This document shows positions 44,494-53,387 of a DNA stretch of 64,000 nucleotides, piece by piece. The first letter of the stretch is position 1. Each line of letters starts with the position of its first letter. The DNA is from Planctomycetaceae bacterium. GTDB taxonomy: Bacteria > Planctomycetota > Planctomycetia > Gemmatales > Gemmataceae. Both the position numbers and the translations under genes were made by a program. Location: positions 174,562 through 238,561 of the forward strand of contig PNLP01000003.1 of the NCBI GenBank assembly GCA_013823135.1, given 5' to 3'. The notes beneath the pieces are model-generated. The model searched no databases and had not been told where the DNA came from. It worked only from the letters and a program-made list of their open reading frames with translations.

Positions 44494-45687
44494 TCAGTTA
44501 CACAGTTCGGCAACAACGAGCGTCACGTCGTCACTCAATGCTTGCCCGCCCCGAAACGCACGCTGCCAGGTCATAATCTGCCCGGTCAACGATTCGGCGG
44601 ATTCCGACCCGTGGGTTGCGACACACGCTTCCAGGCGTTCCGTGCCGAATGCCTCACCAATTTCATTCCGAGCTTCGATAAGACCGTCGGTGTAGAAACA
44701 GAGACGATCGCCGGGGGCAAGTTGCACGGTCTTCTCACGATACTGCTCCTCGGGCATGATCCCGAGCATGAAGCCCTGCGCGCCGAGAGCTTGAACCTCA
44801 CCCGTCTTGGCCACCCATCGTAACGGGTAAGGGTGGCCTGCATTCGCGTAGGTGAGAGTCTGCGTTCTTCGGTCAAGAACGGCGTAAAAGGCCGTGACGA
44901 ACCGCTCATCGGCCAATCCCTGGAGGCGATTGTTCATCTCCGTCAGAACCTGACCAGGGGAAGTCATTCGGTTGGCCACCGCGGAGAACGCGGTGCGGCT
45001 CATGATTGCGACCATTGCGGCTGCGATGCTGTGACCGCTGGCGTCGGCGATCAAGAATCCGAGCAAGTCCGGCTCGGGGTGGGCGATGTCGTAGTAATCG
45101 CCTCCGAGGTGGTCAAGCGGGGCGTAGTGCAACCCCCACTGAAGTTCCGGCCAAACCGGTGGGGTGTTCGGCAACAGCAGTCGCGTCTGAAAGCGACCTG
45201 CGGCCCGCAAGTTGTACGTCTGCTCCGAGTCACGGGCCAGGAGTTCGTCGTTCGCCAGTCGGAGCTCACGCGTGCGTTGTGCGACCTGTTGGTTCAGGAA
45301 TTCCGTTTGTCGTCGCATTAACAAACGGGTGGAAAGAATACCGATCACCAGCCCGGCCTCGATGACGGGGAGATGGCGAACGCGTAACCGGTCCATCATG
45401 TCGACGGCAACATCCCAGCCAACGTCGGGGCCGACCGTATGGGGTTTGACCGTCATCCACTCAGAAACCGCACGATCGTGCCAGCCAACCGGAGCGTTGA
45501 CGACACGCTTCAAAAGATCGCGTTCGGTGAAAATTCCCGCAAGACCCCCATCAGAATTCGAGACGATGAGAGCACCGACACGGCAATCGTTCATGATGGC
45601 AATGGCATCGCGCAAGGGGCAATTCGGAGAGACCACAATCGGTTCCGATTGCATCACTTGGCGAACGGTGAGAAGCGGTGAGGCCAT
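44494..45687 (-). CDS. CBS-pair PP2C/SpoIIE-type phosphatase
   Basis: A 397-residue cytoplasmic protein. Residues about 8-125 hold two CBS domains (VMQSEPIVVSPNCPLRDAIA, VRHLPVIEAGLVIGILSTR), which sense adenosine nucleotides in many proteins. A short helical link, LNQQVAQRTRELRLANDELL, is followed by a SpoIIE/RsbU-type phosphatase domain (about 185-395) with the metal-ligand motifs DHLGGDYYDI and IADASGHSIAAAM, and FYTDGLIEARNE. The RsbU-type enzymes dephosphorylate anti-anti-sigma factors in partner switches; here an energy or nucleotide signal may drive that. No STAS or kinase gene is next to it. Confidence 0.88.
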   Translation of the reverse strand: MASPLLTVRQVMQSEPIVVSPNCPLRDAIAIMNDCRVGALIVSNSDGGLAGIFTERDLLKRVVNAPVGWHDRAVSEWMTVKPHTVGPDVGWDVAVDMMDRLRVRHLPVIEAGLVIGILSTRLLMRRQTEFLNQQVAQRTRELRLANDELLARDSEQTYNLRAAGRFQTRLLLPNTPPVWPELQWGLHYAPLDHLGGDYYDIAHPEPDLLGFLIADASGHSIAAAMVAIMSRTAFSAVANRMTSPGQVLTEMNNRLQGLADERFVTAFYAVLDRRTQTLTYANAGHPYPLRWVAKTGEVQALGAQGFMLGIMPEEQYREKTVQLAPGDRLCFYTDGLIEARNEIGEAFGTERLEACVATHGSESAESLTGQIMTWQRAFRGGQALSDDVTLVVAELCN

Positions 45688-45865
45688 ATCCGCACATGTA
45701 CCCGGCGACGATAATTCAGATCAGGCACGACGAACGAGATGATACGGCCCAAGGTGGGTCAGAGTCATGTGGATTCGGAGAACCTTGCAATAGACCCTTG
45801 ACCTTGGCTGCCGATGCGGTGGAATAGCATGGACTCTGTATTCCTCCTCGCGACCCGGTGCCCGC

Positions 45866-46285
45866 ATGACAGTCTGGGTGAATCAAGCCGGGGTGATCCC
45901 CGTCCTCAATGGGCGGGTGTGTATGGTTTCCTCCCGCAGCGGAAAGCGGTGGGTCTTCCCAAAAGGCCTGATCGACCCAGGACACACATCTGGGCAAGCC
46001 GCGTTGATGGAAGCCTGGGAAGAAGCGGGTTTGGTGGGCACTCTCGACCCGGAACCAGTCGGGAATTACGTTTACGAGAAGCTGGGAAACCCGCATCACG
46101 TCCTCGTCTACGTGATGCGGGTGATTGAATCGCGCGACGACTGGCCCGAACGTGGCGTGCGAGATCGTGCGTGGATTACGGTCGATGAGGCCATCGACCG
46201 TGTGGAGGAACCGGGCCTGCGGGAACTGCTCCGGCGTGTCTTCCGCATCGGCCACCCAGACCGCATTACCCTCGTCACGGCGTGA
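45866..46285 (+). CDS. Nudix hydrolase with altered Nudix box
   Basis: A 139-residue Nudix-fold protein. The Nudix helix reads PKGLIDPGHTSGQAALMEA and continues WEEAGL. In the canonical box G-x5-E-x7-R-E-U-x-E-E-x-G-U, the first Glu is His and the Arg is Met, while the E-A-W-E-E core for metals is kept. The first strand WVNQAGVIPVLNG and the RAWITVDEAIDRV helix agree with diphosphoinositol-polyphosphate/diadenosine-type family members. The substrate is unknown. ATG 45866 was chosen because the fold begins at the second residue. It converges on the DUF4380-like gene, with a large hairpin between. Confidence 0.8.
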   Translation: MTVWVNQAGVIPVLNGRVCMVSSRSGKRWVFPKGLIDPGHTSGQAALMEAWEEAGLVGTLDPEPVGNYVYEKLGNPHHVLVYVMRVIESRDDWPERGVRDRAWITVDEAIDRVEEPGLRELLRRVFRIGHPDRITLVTA

Positions 46286-46296
46286 CGACTGTCGCT

Positions 46297-46372
46297 GGAG
46301 AGTGATGGCCACAATAAAGACACCGTGGCCCCGGCTCTTCCCTCTTTGTGCCTTTTGTGGCCATCACTCTCC
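46297..46372. repeat. 76-base hairpin of gtggccac-type words
   Basis: 18-base perfect arms (46297-46314 and 46355-46372; left arm ggagagtgatggccacaa) with partially paired interior of aaag/cttt-type words. It lies between the convergent Nudix and DUF4380-like genes. Confidence 0.85.
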
Positions 46373-46380
46373 GACTTCTA

Positions 46381-47310
46381 TCAGCCGATTAGCGGCAGAA
46401 TCACGCGATCCACATCTGCCTCACTTCGCACAGGTGGAACGTTCGTGTGCAGTTCCCACGACTCGACCAACTCGGCAGACTTGCCGGGTTGCAACGTGAC
46501 CAACTCGCCAACCGTTTCCATTTCCAGCATATCCTCGTTCGAGAAGGTCTGGTAACGGGTGCCCAGATCCGGGTAAACCGCACCCTCGCGGTAATCGAAG
46601 CGTTTCACGAACAACACACCCGAGTTCAAGTAACCCACCCAGCCCATGCGGTGAGCGAGTCCGATCTTCGTCGGCCCCTTGTTCACATCCTGACGCAGCA
46701 TGATGTACTTCTTGCCGAACGACCACCGAGTGTCGGCAAAGTCGAAGTACGGCCACAGGATGAGTTCCTGATTCGGGGCGTAGTCGGCCGGCGACTTCGC
46801 ATTACTCGTGTGCCCCGGGTGGTTCATCTTGGGCGGTAGCGGGATAATTTCGACGCCACCGGGAGCCATGACAGTTGGCCCCCACGGTGCGAGATCGGTG
46901 GCTTCCTTGCCGATATTTGTCACCTTCAAGCGAACCTCGACCCGCGTCCCGGTCTTCCCGAGCTTCAGTTCCATGACCTTCTGAACGCCATATTCCGTTT
47001 CCGGTGGCGGCGTGAGCCGCACCGCGAGGTCGCCAATCGCTTCCCACTTCACGGGCCGATTATCGGGGAAGTACGTGCGGGTGAGGTCTTCGGGGGCGAG
47101 CCAGAAGCGGTGACCGCCGCGGATCTGCCATTCGGCCTCACCCGTGCCGCCCATCATGGAATCGTAGTTCTTCATCACGTTCACCCCGCCGGGCTTCCGG
47201 AACGAGATGACGCGCGGCCCCACATCGAGGGTCACGATCAGTTCAGCATCCGCGTTCGCAAGGCGAAGGTTGTTCTTCCAGCCACGGTATTCGACGACTT
47301 CCACAGGCAC
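46381..47310 (-). CDS. DUF4380-like, galactose-mutarotase-fold protein
   Basis: A 309-residue cytoplasmic protein rich in beta strands. It resembles aldose-1-epimerase/DUF4380 proteins: VVEYRGWKNNLRLANADAEL opens it, LDVGPRVISFRKPGG matches the first strands of the mutarotase fold, GHRFWLAPEDL and APWGPTVMAPGGV form the middle, and ELVTLQPGKSAELVESWELH ends it. The catalytic His/Glu of epimerases cannot be assigned with certainty, so binding of a sugar is inferred only. The start codon is GTG at 47310, with gggagct a few bases upstream. Confidence 0.65.
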   Translation of the reverse strand: MPVEVVEYRGWKNNLRLANADAELIVTLDVGPRVISFRKPGGVNVMKNYDSMMGGTGEAEWQIRGGHRFWLAPEDLTRTYFPDNRPVKWEAIGDLAVRLTPPPETEYGVQKVMELKLGKTGTRVEVRLKVTNIGKEATDLAPWGPTVMAPGGVEIIPLPPKMNHPGHTSNAKSPADYAPNQELILWPYFDFADTRWSFGKKYIMLRQDVNKGPTKIGLAHRMGWVGYLNSGVLFVKRFDYREGAVYPDLGTRYQTFSNEDMLEMETVGELVTLQPGKSAELVESWELHTNVPPVRSEADVDRVILPLIG

Positions 47311-47340
47311 AGCTCCCAGAGAGGTTAAAGACGAAGAGTT

Positions 47341-47382
47341 TATCCGCAGATTACGCAGATGGACACAGATTGGAAGACAGTA
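47341..47382. repeat. cgcagatt/acacagatt-type repeat
   Basis: The run ccgcagattacgcagatgga, continuing as cacagattgg, has words recurring at about 9- to 10-base steps (cgcagat, cgcagat, cacagat). From memory this style of repeat occurs in intergenic regions of many unrelated environmental bacteria; origin unknown. Confidence 0.6.
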
Positions 47383-47388
47383 GCGAGA

Positions 47389-47513
47389 TTAACCACAGAG
47401 CCGCAGAGAGCACAGAGACGAAAACCAAACACCGAGGAAATCCAGGGGTTGAAAACCCTGGTTCTTCTCAGTGTTCGGTTCGCTCTCTGTGCTCTCGGTG
47501 GCTCTGTGGTTAA
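47389..47513. repeat. 125-base hairpin with ccacagagcc-type arms
   Basis: Outer arms ttaaccacagagcc (47389-47402) and its complement (47500-47513) are perfect. The next 15 bases (gcagagagcacagag) pair with ctctgtgctctcggt nearly perfectly, and the centre has ccaggg/ccctgg. The whole 125 bases could fold into one long stem. It separates the divergent DUF4380-like and ygiQ genes. Confidence 0.85.
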
Positions 47514-47582
47514 TTCCCTGCTTTCAAGGTCCACCTGCTATAATTGGCTGGCAGCCTCGATCCGCCGAAAGACCGTGCGATT

Positions 47583-49712
47583 ATGCCGACTCCGAACGCC
47601 AAAACCGCTACCCGCTTGCCACTTCCACTGTGGAACGAGAAGTTCGCATCCCCACACGCTCCCACCACAGCCGCCGAGATGCAGGCGCGCGGGTGGGACG
47701 CCGTCGATGTCGTGTTCGTCACGGGTGATGCGTACGTCGACCACCCCAGTTTCGCGATGGCGATTCTACACCGAGTGCTCGAAGAAGCCGGATTCCGCGT
47801 CGCGATCCTGAGCCAGCCCGCGTGGAAATCGTGTGAAGCCTGGCGGCAGTTTGGAAAGCCTCGCCTGTTCTTCGCGGTCAGCGCGGGGAACATGGACTCG
47901 ATGATTAACCATTACACCGCGAACAAGAAGGTGCGGAACGACGACGCCTATTCCCCCGGCGGCCGCATAGGCTTGCGGCCCGACCGCGCCACGCTGGTGT
48001 ATTGCCAGCGAGCCCGCGAGGCGTTCCCCGGTGTGCCCGTTATTGCGGGCGGAGTGGAAGCATCGTTGCGCCGGCTCGCACATTACGATTACTGGTCGGA
48101 CACGGTGAAGCGTTCGATCGTGCTGGACAGCAAGGCCGATCTACTCGTGTATGGCATGGGTGAGAAGAACATCGTCGAGATCGCACGGCGAATGGCGGCG
48201 GGGCAAACGGTTAAGGATTTGCGTGACCTGCGTGGCGTGGCCTACGCGATGGGCGCACGCGAGTCCGCGGAATTGTTTAGCCACGACCCGGAGTCTTCGG
48301 AGGGGAGCGTGATGGCGCTGCCCGCGCTCCCCTCCGAAGACTCCGGGTCGCGGCTAAACAATTTCACCGTTCAACTCATTCCCAGTTACGAATCCGTGCG
48401 GGACGACAAACTCGCGTTCGTCACCGCCACCCGCATCATCCACACCAACACGAACCCCTTCAACGCCGCGACGCTGGTGCAGTTCCACGACCGGCAAGCT
48501 GTCGTGCAAACGCCCCCTGCCCTGCCCCTCTCGCAAACGGAAATGGACGCGGTCTTCGACCTGCCGTACACGCGACGGCCACACCCCAGCTACACCGAAC
48601 CAATCCCCGCGCACGAGATGATCAAGGATTCCGTCACGATCATGCGAGGGTGTTTCGGCGGTTGCACGTTCTGCTCGATCACGGCACACCAGGGGCGGAT
48701 CATCCAGAACCGCTCGCAAGAATCGATCCTCAAGGAAGTCGAGAAACTCGCGGCTGACCCGGACTTCAAGGGCGTCGTGTCGGACATTGGCGGCGCGACG
48801 GCGAACATGTACACGATGCGTTGCTCGCGCCCCGAGGTGGAAGCGAAGTGCAAGCGACTCTCCTGCGTTCACCCCACGATCTGCAAGTTGCTCGGCACCG
48901 ATCACAGCAAGCTCATCGACCTGATGAAAGAAGTTCGCGAGGTCGATGGCATCAAGAAAGTGCTCGTGTCGTCCGGCATCCGCATGGACCTCGCACAGTT
49001 GTCGCCCGAGTACGTCCGCGAACTGGCGGAACACCACACGGGCGGCCGGCTCAAAGTCGCCCCCGAACACACCAGCCCGAAGGTGCTGGAGTTGATGAAG
49101 AAGCCGAGTGTGGACAACTTCGGCGTGTTCGCGGAACAGTTCCAGACCGCGTCGGCCGAGGGCGGCAAACCACGCCAGCAGATCATCCCGTATTTCATCG
49201 CAAGCCACCCGGGAAGCGATCTTCCCGAGATGATCGACCTCGCGCTTTACCTGAAACGCAACGGCTACAAGCCTGATCAGGTGCAGGACTTCATCCCGGC
49301 CCCGTTCGACATCGCGACATGCATGTATTACACCGGCATCGACCCGTTCACAAACAAGCCGGTGCAGTCCGCGAAGGGACTGAACAACCGAAAGATGCAG
49401 CGTGCTCTGATGCAGTTCTTCAAACCCGAAAACTATTTCACGGTCCGCGAGGCGTTGCTCCAATCTGGTCGTGCCGATCTGATCGGCGGGTGCGAGGGGC
49501 TGATCCCCGCACAGCCACCCAAGGAGGCGATCGAGGCACGCCGCCGACAGGCGAACAAGGCCGTTCAAGGCGACGGCGGCGATCACTACCACACCGTCGC
49601 CAACCCCGCCAGGGGCGAGCAACCCGGCGAGCGGGGAGCAGGACCGCCGAAACCGACCGGCTATCGGCCCGGTCGGAAGACGCAGCAGCGGCGACCGGGA
49701 AAGAAACCGTAA
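47583..49712 (+). CDS. YgiQ-family radical SAM protein
   Basis: A 709-residue radical SAM protein of the YgiQ family (UPF0313). The N-terminal B12-binding-like region opens [20 protein letters not shown] and has [20 protein letters not shown]. The Fe-S motif CX3CX2C is in [18 protein letters not shown] near residue 355, and the SAM domain runs to about 600. The C-terminal tail is Arg/Gly/Pro-rich. Substrate unknown. Residues about 230-260, in a variable stretch before [10 protein letters not shown], are encoded by a 93-base palindrome (48271-48363), so an inserted element has been tolerated in frame. ATG 47583 precedes the conserved start. Confidence 0.93.
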   Translation: MPTPNAKTATRLPLPLWNEKFASPHAPTTAAEMQARGWDAVDVVFVTGDAYVDHPSFAMAILHRVLEEAGFRVAILSQPAWKSCEAWRQFGKPRLFFAVSAGNMDSMINHYTANKKVRNDDAYSPGGRIGLRPDRATLVYCQRAREAFPGVPVIAGGVEASLRRLAHYDYWSDTVKRSIVLDSKADLLVYGMGEKNIVEIARRMAAGQTVKDLRDLRGVAYAMGARESAELFSHDPESSEGSVMALPALPSEDSGSRLNNFTVQLIPSYESVRDDKLAFVTATRIIHTNTNPFNAATLVQFHDRQAVVQTPPALPLSQTEMDAVFDLPYTRRPHPSYTEPIPAHEMIKDSVTIMRGCFGGCTFCSITAHQGRIIQNRSQESILKEVEKLAADPDFKGVVSDIGGATANMYTMRCSRPEVEAKCKRLSCVHPTICKLLGTDHSKLIDLMKEVREVDGIKKVLVSSGIRMDLAQLSPEYVRELAEHHTGGRLKVAPEHTSPKVLELMKKPSVDNFGVFAEQFQTASAEGGKPRQQIIPYFIASHPGSDLPEMIDLALYLKRNGYKPDQVQDFIPAPFDIATCMYYTGIDPFTNKPVQSAKGLNNRKMQRALMQFFKPENYFTVREALLQSGRADLIGGCEGLIPAQPPKEAIEARRRQANKAVQGDGGDHYHTVANPARGEQPGERGAGPPKPTGYRPGRKTQQRRPGKKP
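48271..48363. repeat. in-frame 93-base palindrome inside ygiQ
   Basis: 39-base arms (48271-48309 and 48325-48363) with a single mismatch, around a 15-base loop. The left arm contains TTTAGCCACGACCCGG and the right arm ends GCGGCTAAA. Total length is 93 bases, a multiple of three, so the reading frame is kept; about 31 residues, rich in Ser, Glu and Pro, come from it. Ends and base pattern link it to the intergenic palindromes of this window. Confidence 0.85.
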
Positions 49713-49758
49713 TGAGGGCGCACGGATCGCACGCAAAGATCACTCCTGAGGACGAATC

Positions 49759-50649
49759 GTGAGCTACCGAATCTTGGCCGTCGCAGCTTGTGCGTTCATG
49801 GCGCACCCGTTCGCGTTCATGTTCGCCCAGTCGGGGGAAACGAAGGCGGAGAAATTCCCCAACCCGCCAAAGGATTACGACAAGAAGCGAGACGGCATCG
49901 AACGCGGCAAGCTGGAGACGGTTGAGTACGACTCGGCGACGGTGGGCGCTAAGCGGAAGGCCCGTGTCTACACCCCGCCGGGGTACTCCAAGGACACCAA
50001 GTACCCGGTCCTGTACCTGCTCCACGGCATCGGCGGCGACGAGAACGAGTGGGCACGGAGCGGAGCCCCCGACGTGATCTTGGAAAACCTTTACACCGAC
50101 AAGAAAGCGATGCCAATGATCGTCGTCCTGCCGAACGGGCGGGCGTCGAAAGACCTGACCGCACGAGATCCGATCCCCAAGCAGTCGCCGGCGTTCGCCG
50201 CGTTCGAGAAGGAACTGCTCACCGACCTGATCCCATTCATCGAGAAGACGTACTCCGTGAAAGCCGACCGCGAGTCCCGCGCGATCGCCGGGCTGTCGAT
50301 GGGCGGCGGGCAGTCGCTCAACTTCGGCCTCGGTAACCTCGACACATTCGCCTGGGTGGGCGGGTTCTCATCGGCCCCAAACACCAAACGCCCTGCCGAC
50401 CTCATCAAGGATCACGCGGAAGCGTCCAAGAAGTTAAAACTGCTCTACGTGGCGTGCGGCGACAAGGACGGGCTGTTCCGGATCAGCGAGGGCGTTCACA
50501 AGATGCTCGACGAGAACAAGGTTCCGCACGAGTACCGCGTCATCCCCGGCGGCGGGCACGACTTCAAGGTGTGGAAGAGCGACCTGTACCACTTCGCCCA
50601 ACTGGTGTTCCGTGAGTCGGCGTCGAAGAAGAAGGGTACGGAGGAGTAG
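49759..50649 (+). CDS. secreted alpha/beta-hydrolase, feruloyl esterase-like
   Basis: A 296-residue exported hydrolase. The signal peptide (about 1-24) ends MFAQS. The catalytic part resembles esterases of the XynZ/Fes family: PVLYLLHGIGGDENEW is the oxyanion strand, the nucleophile is in AIAGLSMGGGQSLNFGL, and GGGHDFKVWKSDLY holds the catalytic His. The start GTG at 49759 has a gaggacg site seven bases upstream. It follows ygiQ by 46 bases in the same direction. The substrate is unknown; feruloyl or acyl-sugar esters are possible. Confidence 0.88.
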   Translation: MSYRILAVAACAFMAHPFAFMFAQSGETKAEKFPNPPKDYDKKRDGIERGKLETVEYDSATVGAKRKARVYTPPGYSKDTKYPVLYLLHGIGGDENEWARSGAPDVILENLYTDKKAMPMIVVLPNGRASKDLTARDPIPKQSPAFAAFEKELLTDLIPFIEKTYSVKADRESRAIAGLSMGGGQSLNFGLGNLDTFAWVGGFSSAPNTKRPADLIKDHAEASKKLKLLYVACGDKDGLFRISEGVHKMLDENKVPHEYRVIPGGGHDFKVWKSDLYHFAQLVFRESASKKKGTEE

Positions 50650-50889
50650 CAATTGTAAAGTGTCGCAACCGCAACCGTGCCGCACGCCCTGGTGGCGGCT
50701 GCAGGCCGAAGCAAACACATCCGACGGGAGAGTGATGATGGCGGGAGACAACCCCTGACCGTGGTCGCCCTGGCCAGGGCCGAGAAACCGACGGACTGAG
50801 CTCCGCACGGACTCTCGGGTGCAGCTTCCTTGTCTTCCCCCCTTGCGGACCGATAATCTCCTCATCGGATTCCTCAAATGGAGACCATC

Positions 50890-51579
50890 ATGAGTCATAG
50901 CCCAGTGATCCTCCTAAGTGGAATCCTCCTGTTGGCCTGCTTTGCGGTGCTGCCTGCGTGCTCAACGAACAGGCCGGACACTGATGGCGGTCAACCCACA
51001 GCACCCGAGAGAGTGAATTCAATGGCAGACGATTACAAGCCCTTCCACGCCGTGAACCCAAAGAATCCCACAGTGTTCTTCGAGATTACCATCGGCGACA
51101 AGCCGGCGGGGCGGATCGAGATGGAACTGTTCGCGGACACTTGCCCCAAAACCGCCGAGAACTTCCTGCAGTTGTGCGTCGGCACCAAGAACAAGGCCGG
51201 GACGCCGCTTGCCTTCAAGGGTTCGTCGTTCCATCGCGTGATCCCGGCCTTCATGTGCCAGGCGGGCGACTTCACCCGCGGTGACGGCAGGGGCGGCGAG
51301 TCGATCTACGGCGGAAGGTTCGACGACGAAACCTTCGAAGGCAAGGCCGGCAAGCACTTCGGGCCTGGTACTCTTTCGATGGCGAATGCCGGGCCGAACA
51401 CGAACGGCTCTCAGTTCTTCCTCTGCACCGCCGCCACGCCACACCTCGACGGCAAGCACGTCGTTTTCGGACAGGTCGTGAAGGGTTACGACGTGGTCAA
51501 GAAGATTGAAGCAGTCGGTTCGCGTAGCGGGCAAACGTCGGCAAAGGTCGTCATCAGCGATTGTGGGAAGGTCGAGTAG
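50890..51579 (+). CDS. lipoprotein cyclophilin-type peptidyl-prolyl isomerase
   Basis: A 229-residue cyclophilin with a lipoprotein signal: [11 protein letters not shown] gives a lipobox LPAC near residue 24. The PPIase domain starts near 60: [20 protein letters not shown], the active-site block [20 protein letters not shown], and [19 protein letters not shown] with the binding-pocket residues. The catalytic Arg is in FHRVIP and the Phe/Gln positions are kept; the CMCQ variant replaces the usual xMxQGGD. It probably folds secreted proteins while anchored at the envelope. ATG 50890, preceded by ggag at 50881-50884, is better placed than 50878. Confidence 0.9.
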   Translation: MSHSPVILLSGILLLACFAVLPACSTNRPDTDGGQPTAPERVNSMADDYKPFHAVNPKNPTVFFEITIGDKPAGRIEMELFADTCPKTAENFLQLCVGTKNKAGTPLAFKGSSFHRVIPAFMCQAGDFTRGDGRGGESIYGGRFDDETFEGKAGKHFGPGTLSMANAGPNTNGSQFFLCTAATPHLDGKHVVFGQVVKGYDVVKKIEAVGSRSGQTSAKVVISDCGKVE

Positions 51580-51655
51580 TTCTGCTCTGTCGGATGGGAC
51601 CGACCGTGCGCGTCGGTTCCATCCGTGAGCCCGGTCCTGTCTTCGCCCACCTTCT

Positions 51656-51933
51656 GAGATCGCGACATACATGTACTCCACGGGGATCGACCCGTTCACG
51701 AACTAGCCGCACATCCGCCAAAAGAAGCCAACGAGGCACGCAGGCGGCAGGCGATCACGGCCGCTCGCGCCGATCATGATCAATCCGTGGTGAATCCGGC
51801 GGGCGTGGAAGCCCCAGGCGAACGGCCCAACCCACCACTCGCGAAGAATAAGGGTTACCGCCCCGGTCACGTGTCGCAGACCCGACGCCAGAAACCCGGT
51901 CGCGGCCCGAAACACAACTCGACAGGAGACTGA
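51656..51933 (+). pseudogene. remnant of a second ygiQ, broken C-terminal part
   Basis: Two separated stretches match the end of the intact YgiQ at 47583-49712. First, [16 protein letters not shown] (compare [16 protein letters not shown]) ends in a stop. Then, in a different frame, PPKEANEARRRQA, PGERPNPP and GYRPGHVSQTRRQKPGR follow (compare [22 protein letters not shown] and [15 protein letters not shown]). The part in between, about 75 residues, is gone. It ends two bases before the DUF2007 gene, whose ribosome-binding site aggag lies inside the remnant tail, so the old copy was once co-transcribed with that gene. Confidence 0.85.
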
Positions 51934-51935
51934 CG

Positions 51936-52397
51936 ATGGCGGAAGAAGATCCAATGACCGTGTTCGTGGCACCAAGCCTTCCGCTTGCAGAGGCCGCCGT
52001 GAAGTTGCTTGCCGGCGAAGGGATTGACGCGGAAGTGATTGTGCCTCCACCCAAGGCCGAGTCACAGCTCATCACGGGTGTGACCGACATGGTGGAACCG
52101 GACGAGTTCCACATCCGGATTCTGGATGCCGCCAAAGTTGATGACGCGAACAAATTCCTGGGCTCGGTGATCGCGACAGCCAAGCTCCAGGCGATCCGCG
52201 ACAGGCGGGCGAACCGCACGGGCACGATCTCGGCCGTGTGCGAGGATTGCGGCCGAGCCTCGGACTGGCCCGCAATCGCCATGGGTACAACCGAGAATTG
52301 CCCGCACTGCGGCGGATACATGGACATCCCCGACCCCGACGAAGACTGGTCCGAAATGGACTTCGGCGAAGCCGAAGAACAGGAAGACGAGAAGTAA
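51936..52397 (+). CDS. DUF2007-type protein with zinc ribbon
   Basis: A 153-residue cytoplasmic protein. Residues 6-85 resemble DUF2007 putative signal-transducing proteins (TVFVAPSLPLAEAAVKLLAG, ILDAAKVDDANKFLG). A Cys motif follows, VCEDCGRASDWPAI and ENCPHCGGYMDIPD, making a CX2C...CX2C zinc ribbon. The end is a run of Asp and Glu. ATG 51936 has aggag 9 bases upstream, inside the ygiQ remnant. The RluA-type gene starts 3 bases after the stop, so the two are co-transcribed. Its role is unknown; nucleic acid or protein binding via the ribbon is a guess. Confidence 0.8.
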   Translation: MAEEDPMTVFVAPSLPLAEAAVKLLAGEGIDAEVIVPPPKAESQLITGVTDMVEPDEFHIRILDAAKVDDANKFLGSVIATAKLQAIRDRRANRTGTISAVCEDCGRASDWPAIAMGTTENCPHCGGYMDIPDPDEDWSEMDFGEAEEQEDEK

Positions 52398-52400
52398 CCG

Positions 52401-53378
52401 ATGTCCGCAACGCTCCCACCGTTCACCGTTTCTCCCCAAGAAGCCGGCCACACCCTCGCCAAGGTGCTGCGTTCGCGGCTTGGCGGGCCATCGTGGAACG
52501 ACGTGCGCAAGCTCATCGCCGCACGCCGCGTCAAGGTCGGCGACGCGATCTGTTCCGACGACGCACGCCGCGTGAAGGAAGATGAAGTCGTCGTGCTGCT
52601 CGAACACCCCAAGCCACTCCCCCGTGTCGCGCACCGGGATCGGCTCGTGATACGCCACCTCGATGAACACGTTGTTGTCGTCGAGAAGCCGGCGGGCGTG
52701 AACACCGTGCGACACCCCGCCGAACTGGAATGGTCTGAAGAACGCCGCGAACTCGACCCCACGCTCGAAGACCTCACCCAGTGGGCTATCGCGAAGCAAC
52801 TCAACCGATCGTCCCACGATTTGCAGCGGCTGCGGATCGTTCACAGGCTCGACAAGGAAACCAGCGGCCTCGTCGTATTCGCACGCTCGGTGCTGGCCGA
52901 ACGCGAACTCGGCGCACAGTTCCGTAAGCACACCGTCATCCGCCGGTATGTCACCGTGGTGCCGGGAATCTATTCGCCCCGAACGATCACAACGACACTC
53001 ATCCCCGATCGCGGAGACGGTCGCCGCGGCAGCACGAATCAGCCAGACTCAGGAGGGAAGGTCGCCACGACGCACATCACGGTCGAAGAGCGGTTCACGG
53101 GCTACACGCTGCTGTCGTGCCGACTTGAAACCGGCCGCACGCACCAGATTCGCATTCACCTGTCGGAGTCGGGCCACCCCGTTTGTGGTGACAAAGTGTA
53201 CGTGAAGAAGCGTGACGGCACGATGTTCGACGACAAGAGCGGTGCCCCAAGGCTGGCACTTCACGCAACCGAACTGGGATTCACGCACCCTGCCACGCAA
53301 GCAGCAATGCACTGGGACATGCCCATGCCGGGCGACATTGTGAAATTCGTGGAGCGTCTGCGGTCGGGTGTGAGTTGA
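52401..53378 (+). CDS. RluA-family 23S rRNA/tRNA pseudouridine synthase
   Basis: A 325-residue RNA-modifying enzyme. An N-terminal S4 RNA-binding domain (about 15-75: LAKVLRSRLGGPSWNDVRKL, AARRVKVGD) precedes the catalytic domain. The conserved HRLDKETSGLVVFARS has the catalytic Asp. The KTHRVE-type end shows here as CRLETGRTHQIRIHLSESG, another family block, and HATELGFTHPATQ. It modifies uridines in rRNA or tRNA to pseudouridine; the exact position is not predictable. It is the last gene of the run from the DUF2007 protein. Confidence 0.93.
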   Translation: MSATLPPFTVSPQEAGHTLAKVLRSRLGGPSWNDVRKLIAARRVKVGDAICSDDARRVKEDEVVVLLEHPKPLPRVAHRDRLVIRHLDEHVVVVEKPAGVNTVRHPAELEWSEERRELDPTLEDLTQWAIAKQLNRSSHDLQRLRIVHRLDKETSGLVVFARSVLAERELGAQFRKHTVIRRYVTVVPGIYSPRTITTTLIPDRGDGRRGSTNQPDSGGKVATTHITVEERFTGYTLLSCRLETGRTHQIRIHLSESGHPVCGDKVYVKKRDGTMFDDKSGAPRLALHATELGFTHPATQAAMHWDMPMPGDIVKFVERLRSGVS

Positions 53379-53387
53379 AGAGTGTAT

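Noticed and set aside
47940..47985. ggccgc/gcggcc stem inside ygiQ near [11 protein letters not shown]
   Set aside because: The encoded residues are conserved in the family, so it is not an inserted element.
48354..49736. Minus-strand frame of 460 codons
   Set aside because: Antisense to ygiQ; no recognisable protein features.
50760..50785. 14-base palindrome gccctggccagggc
   Set aside because: Too short and isolated to call a terminator or operator; may be chance in GC-rich DNA.
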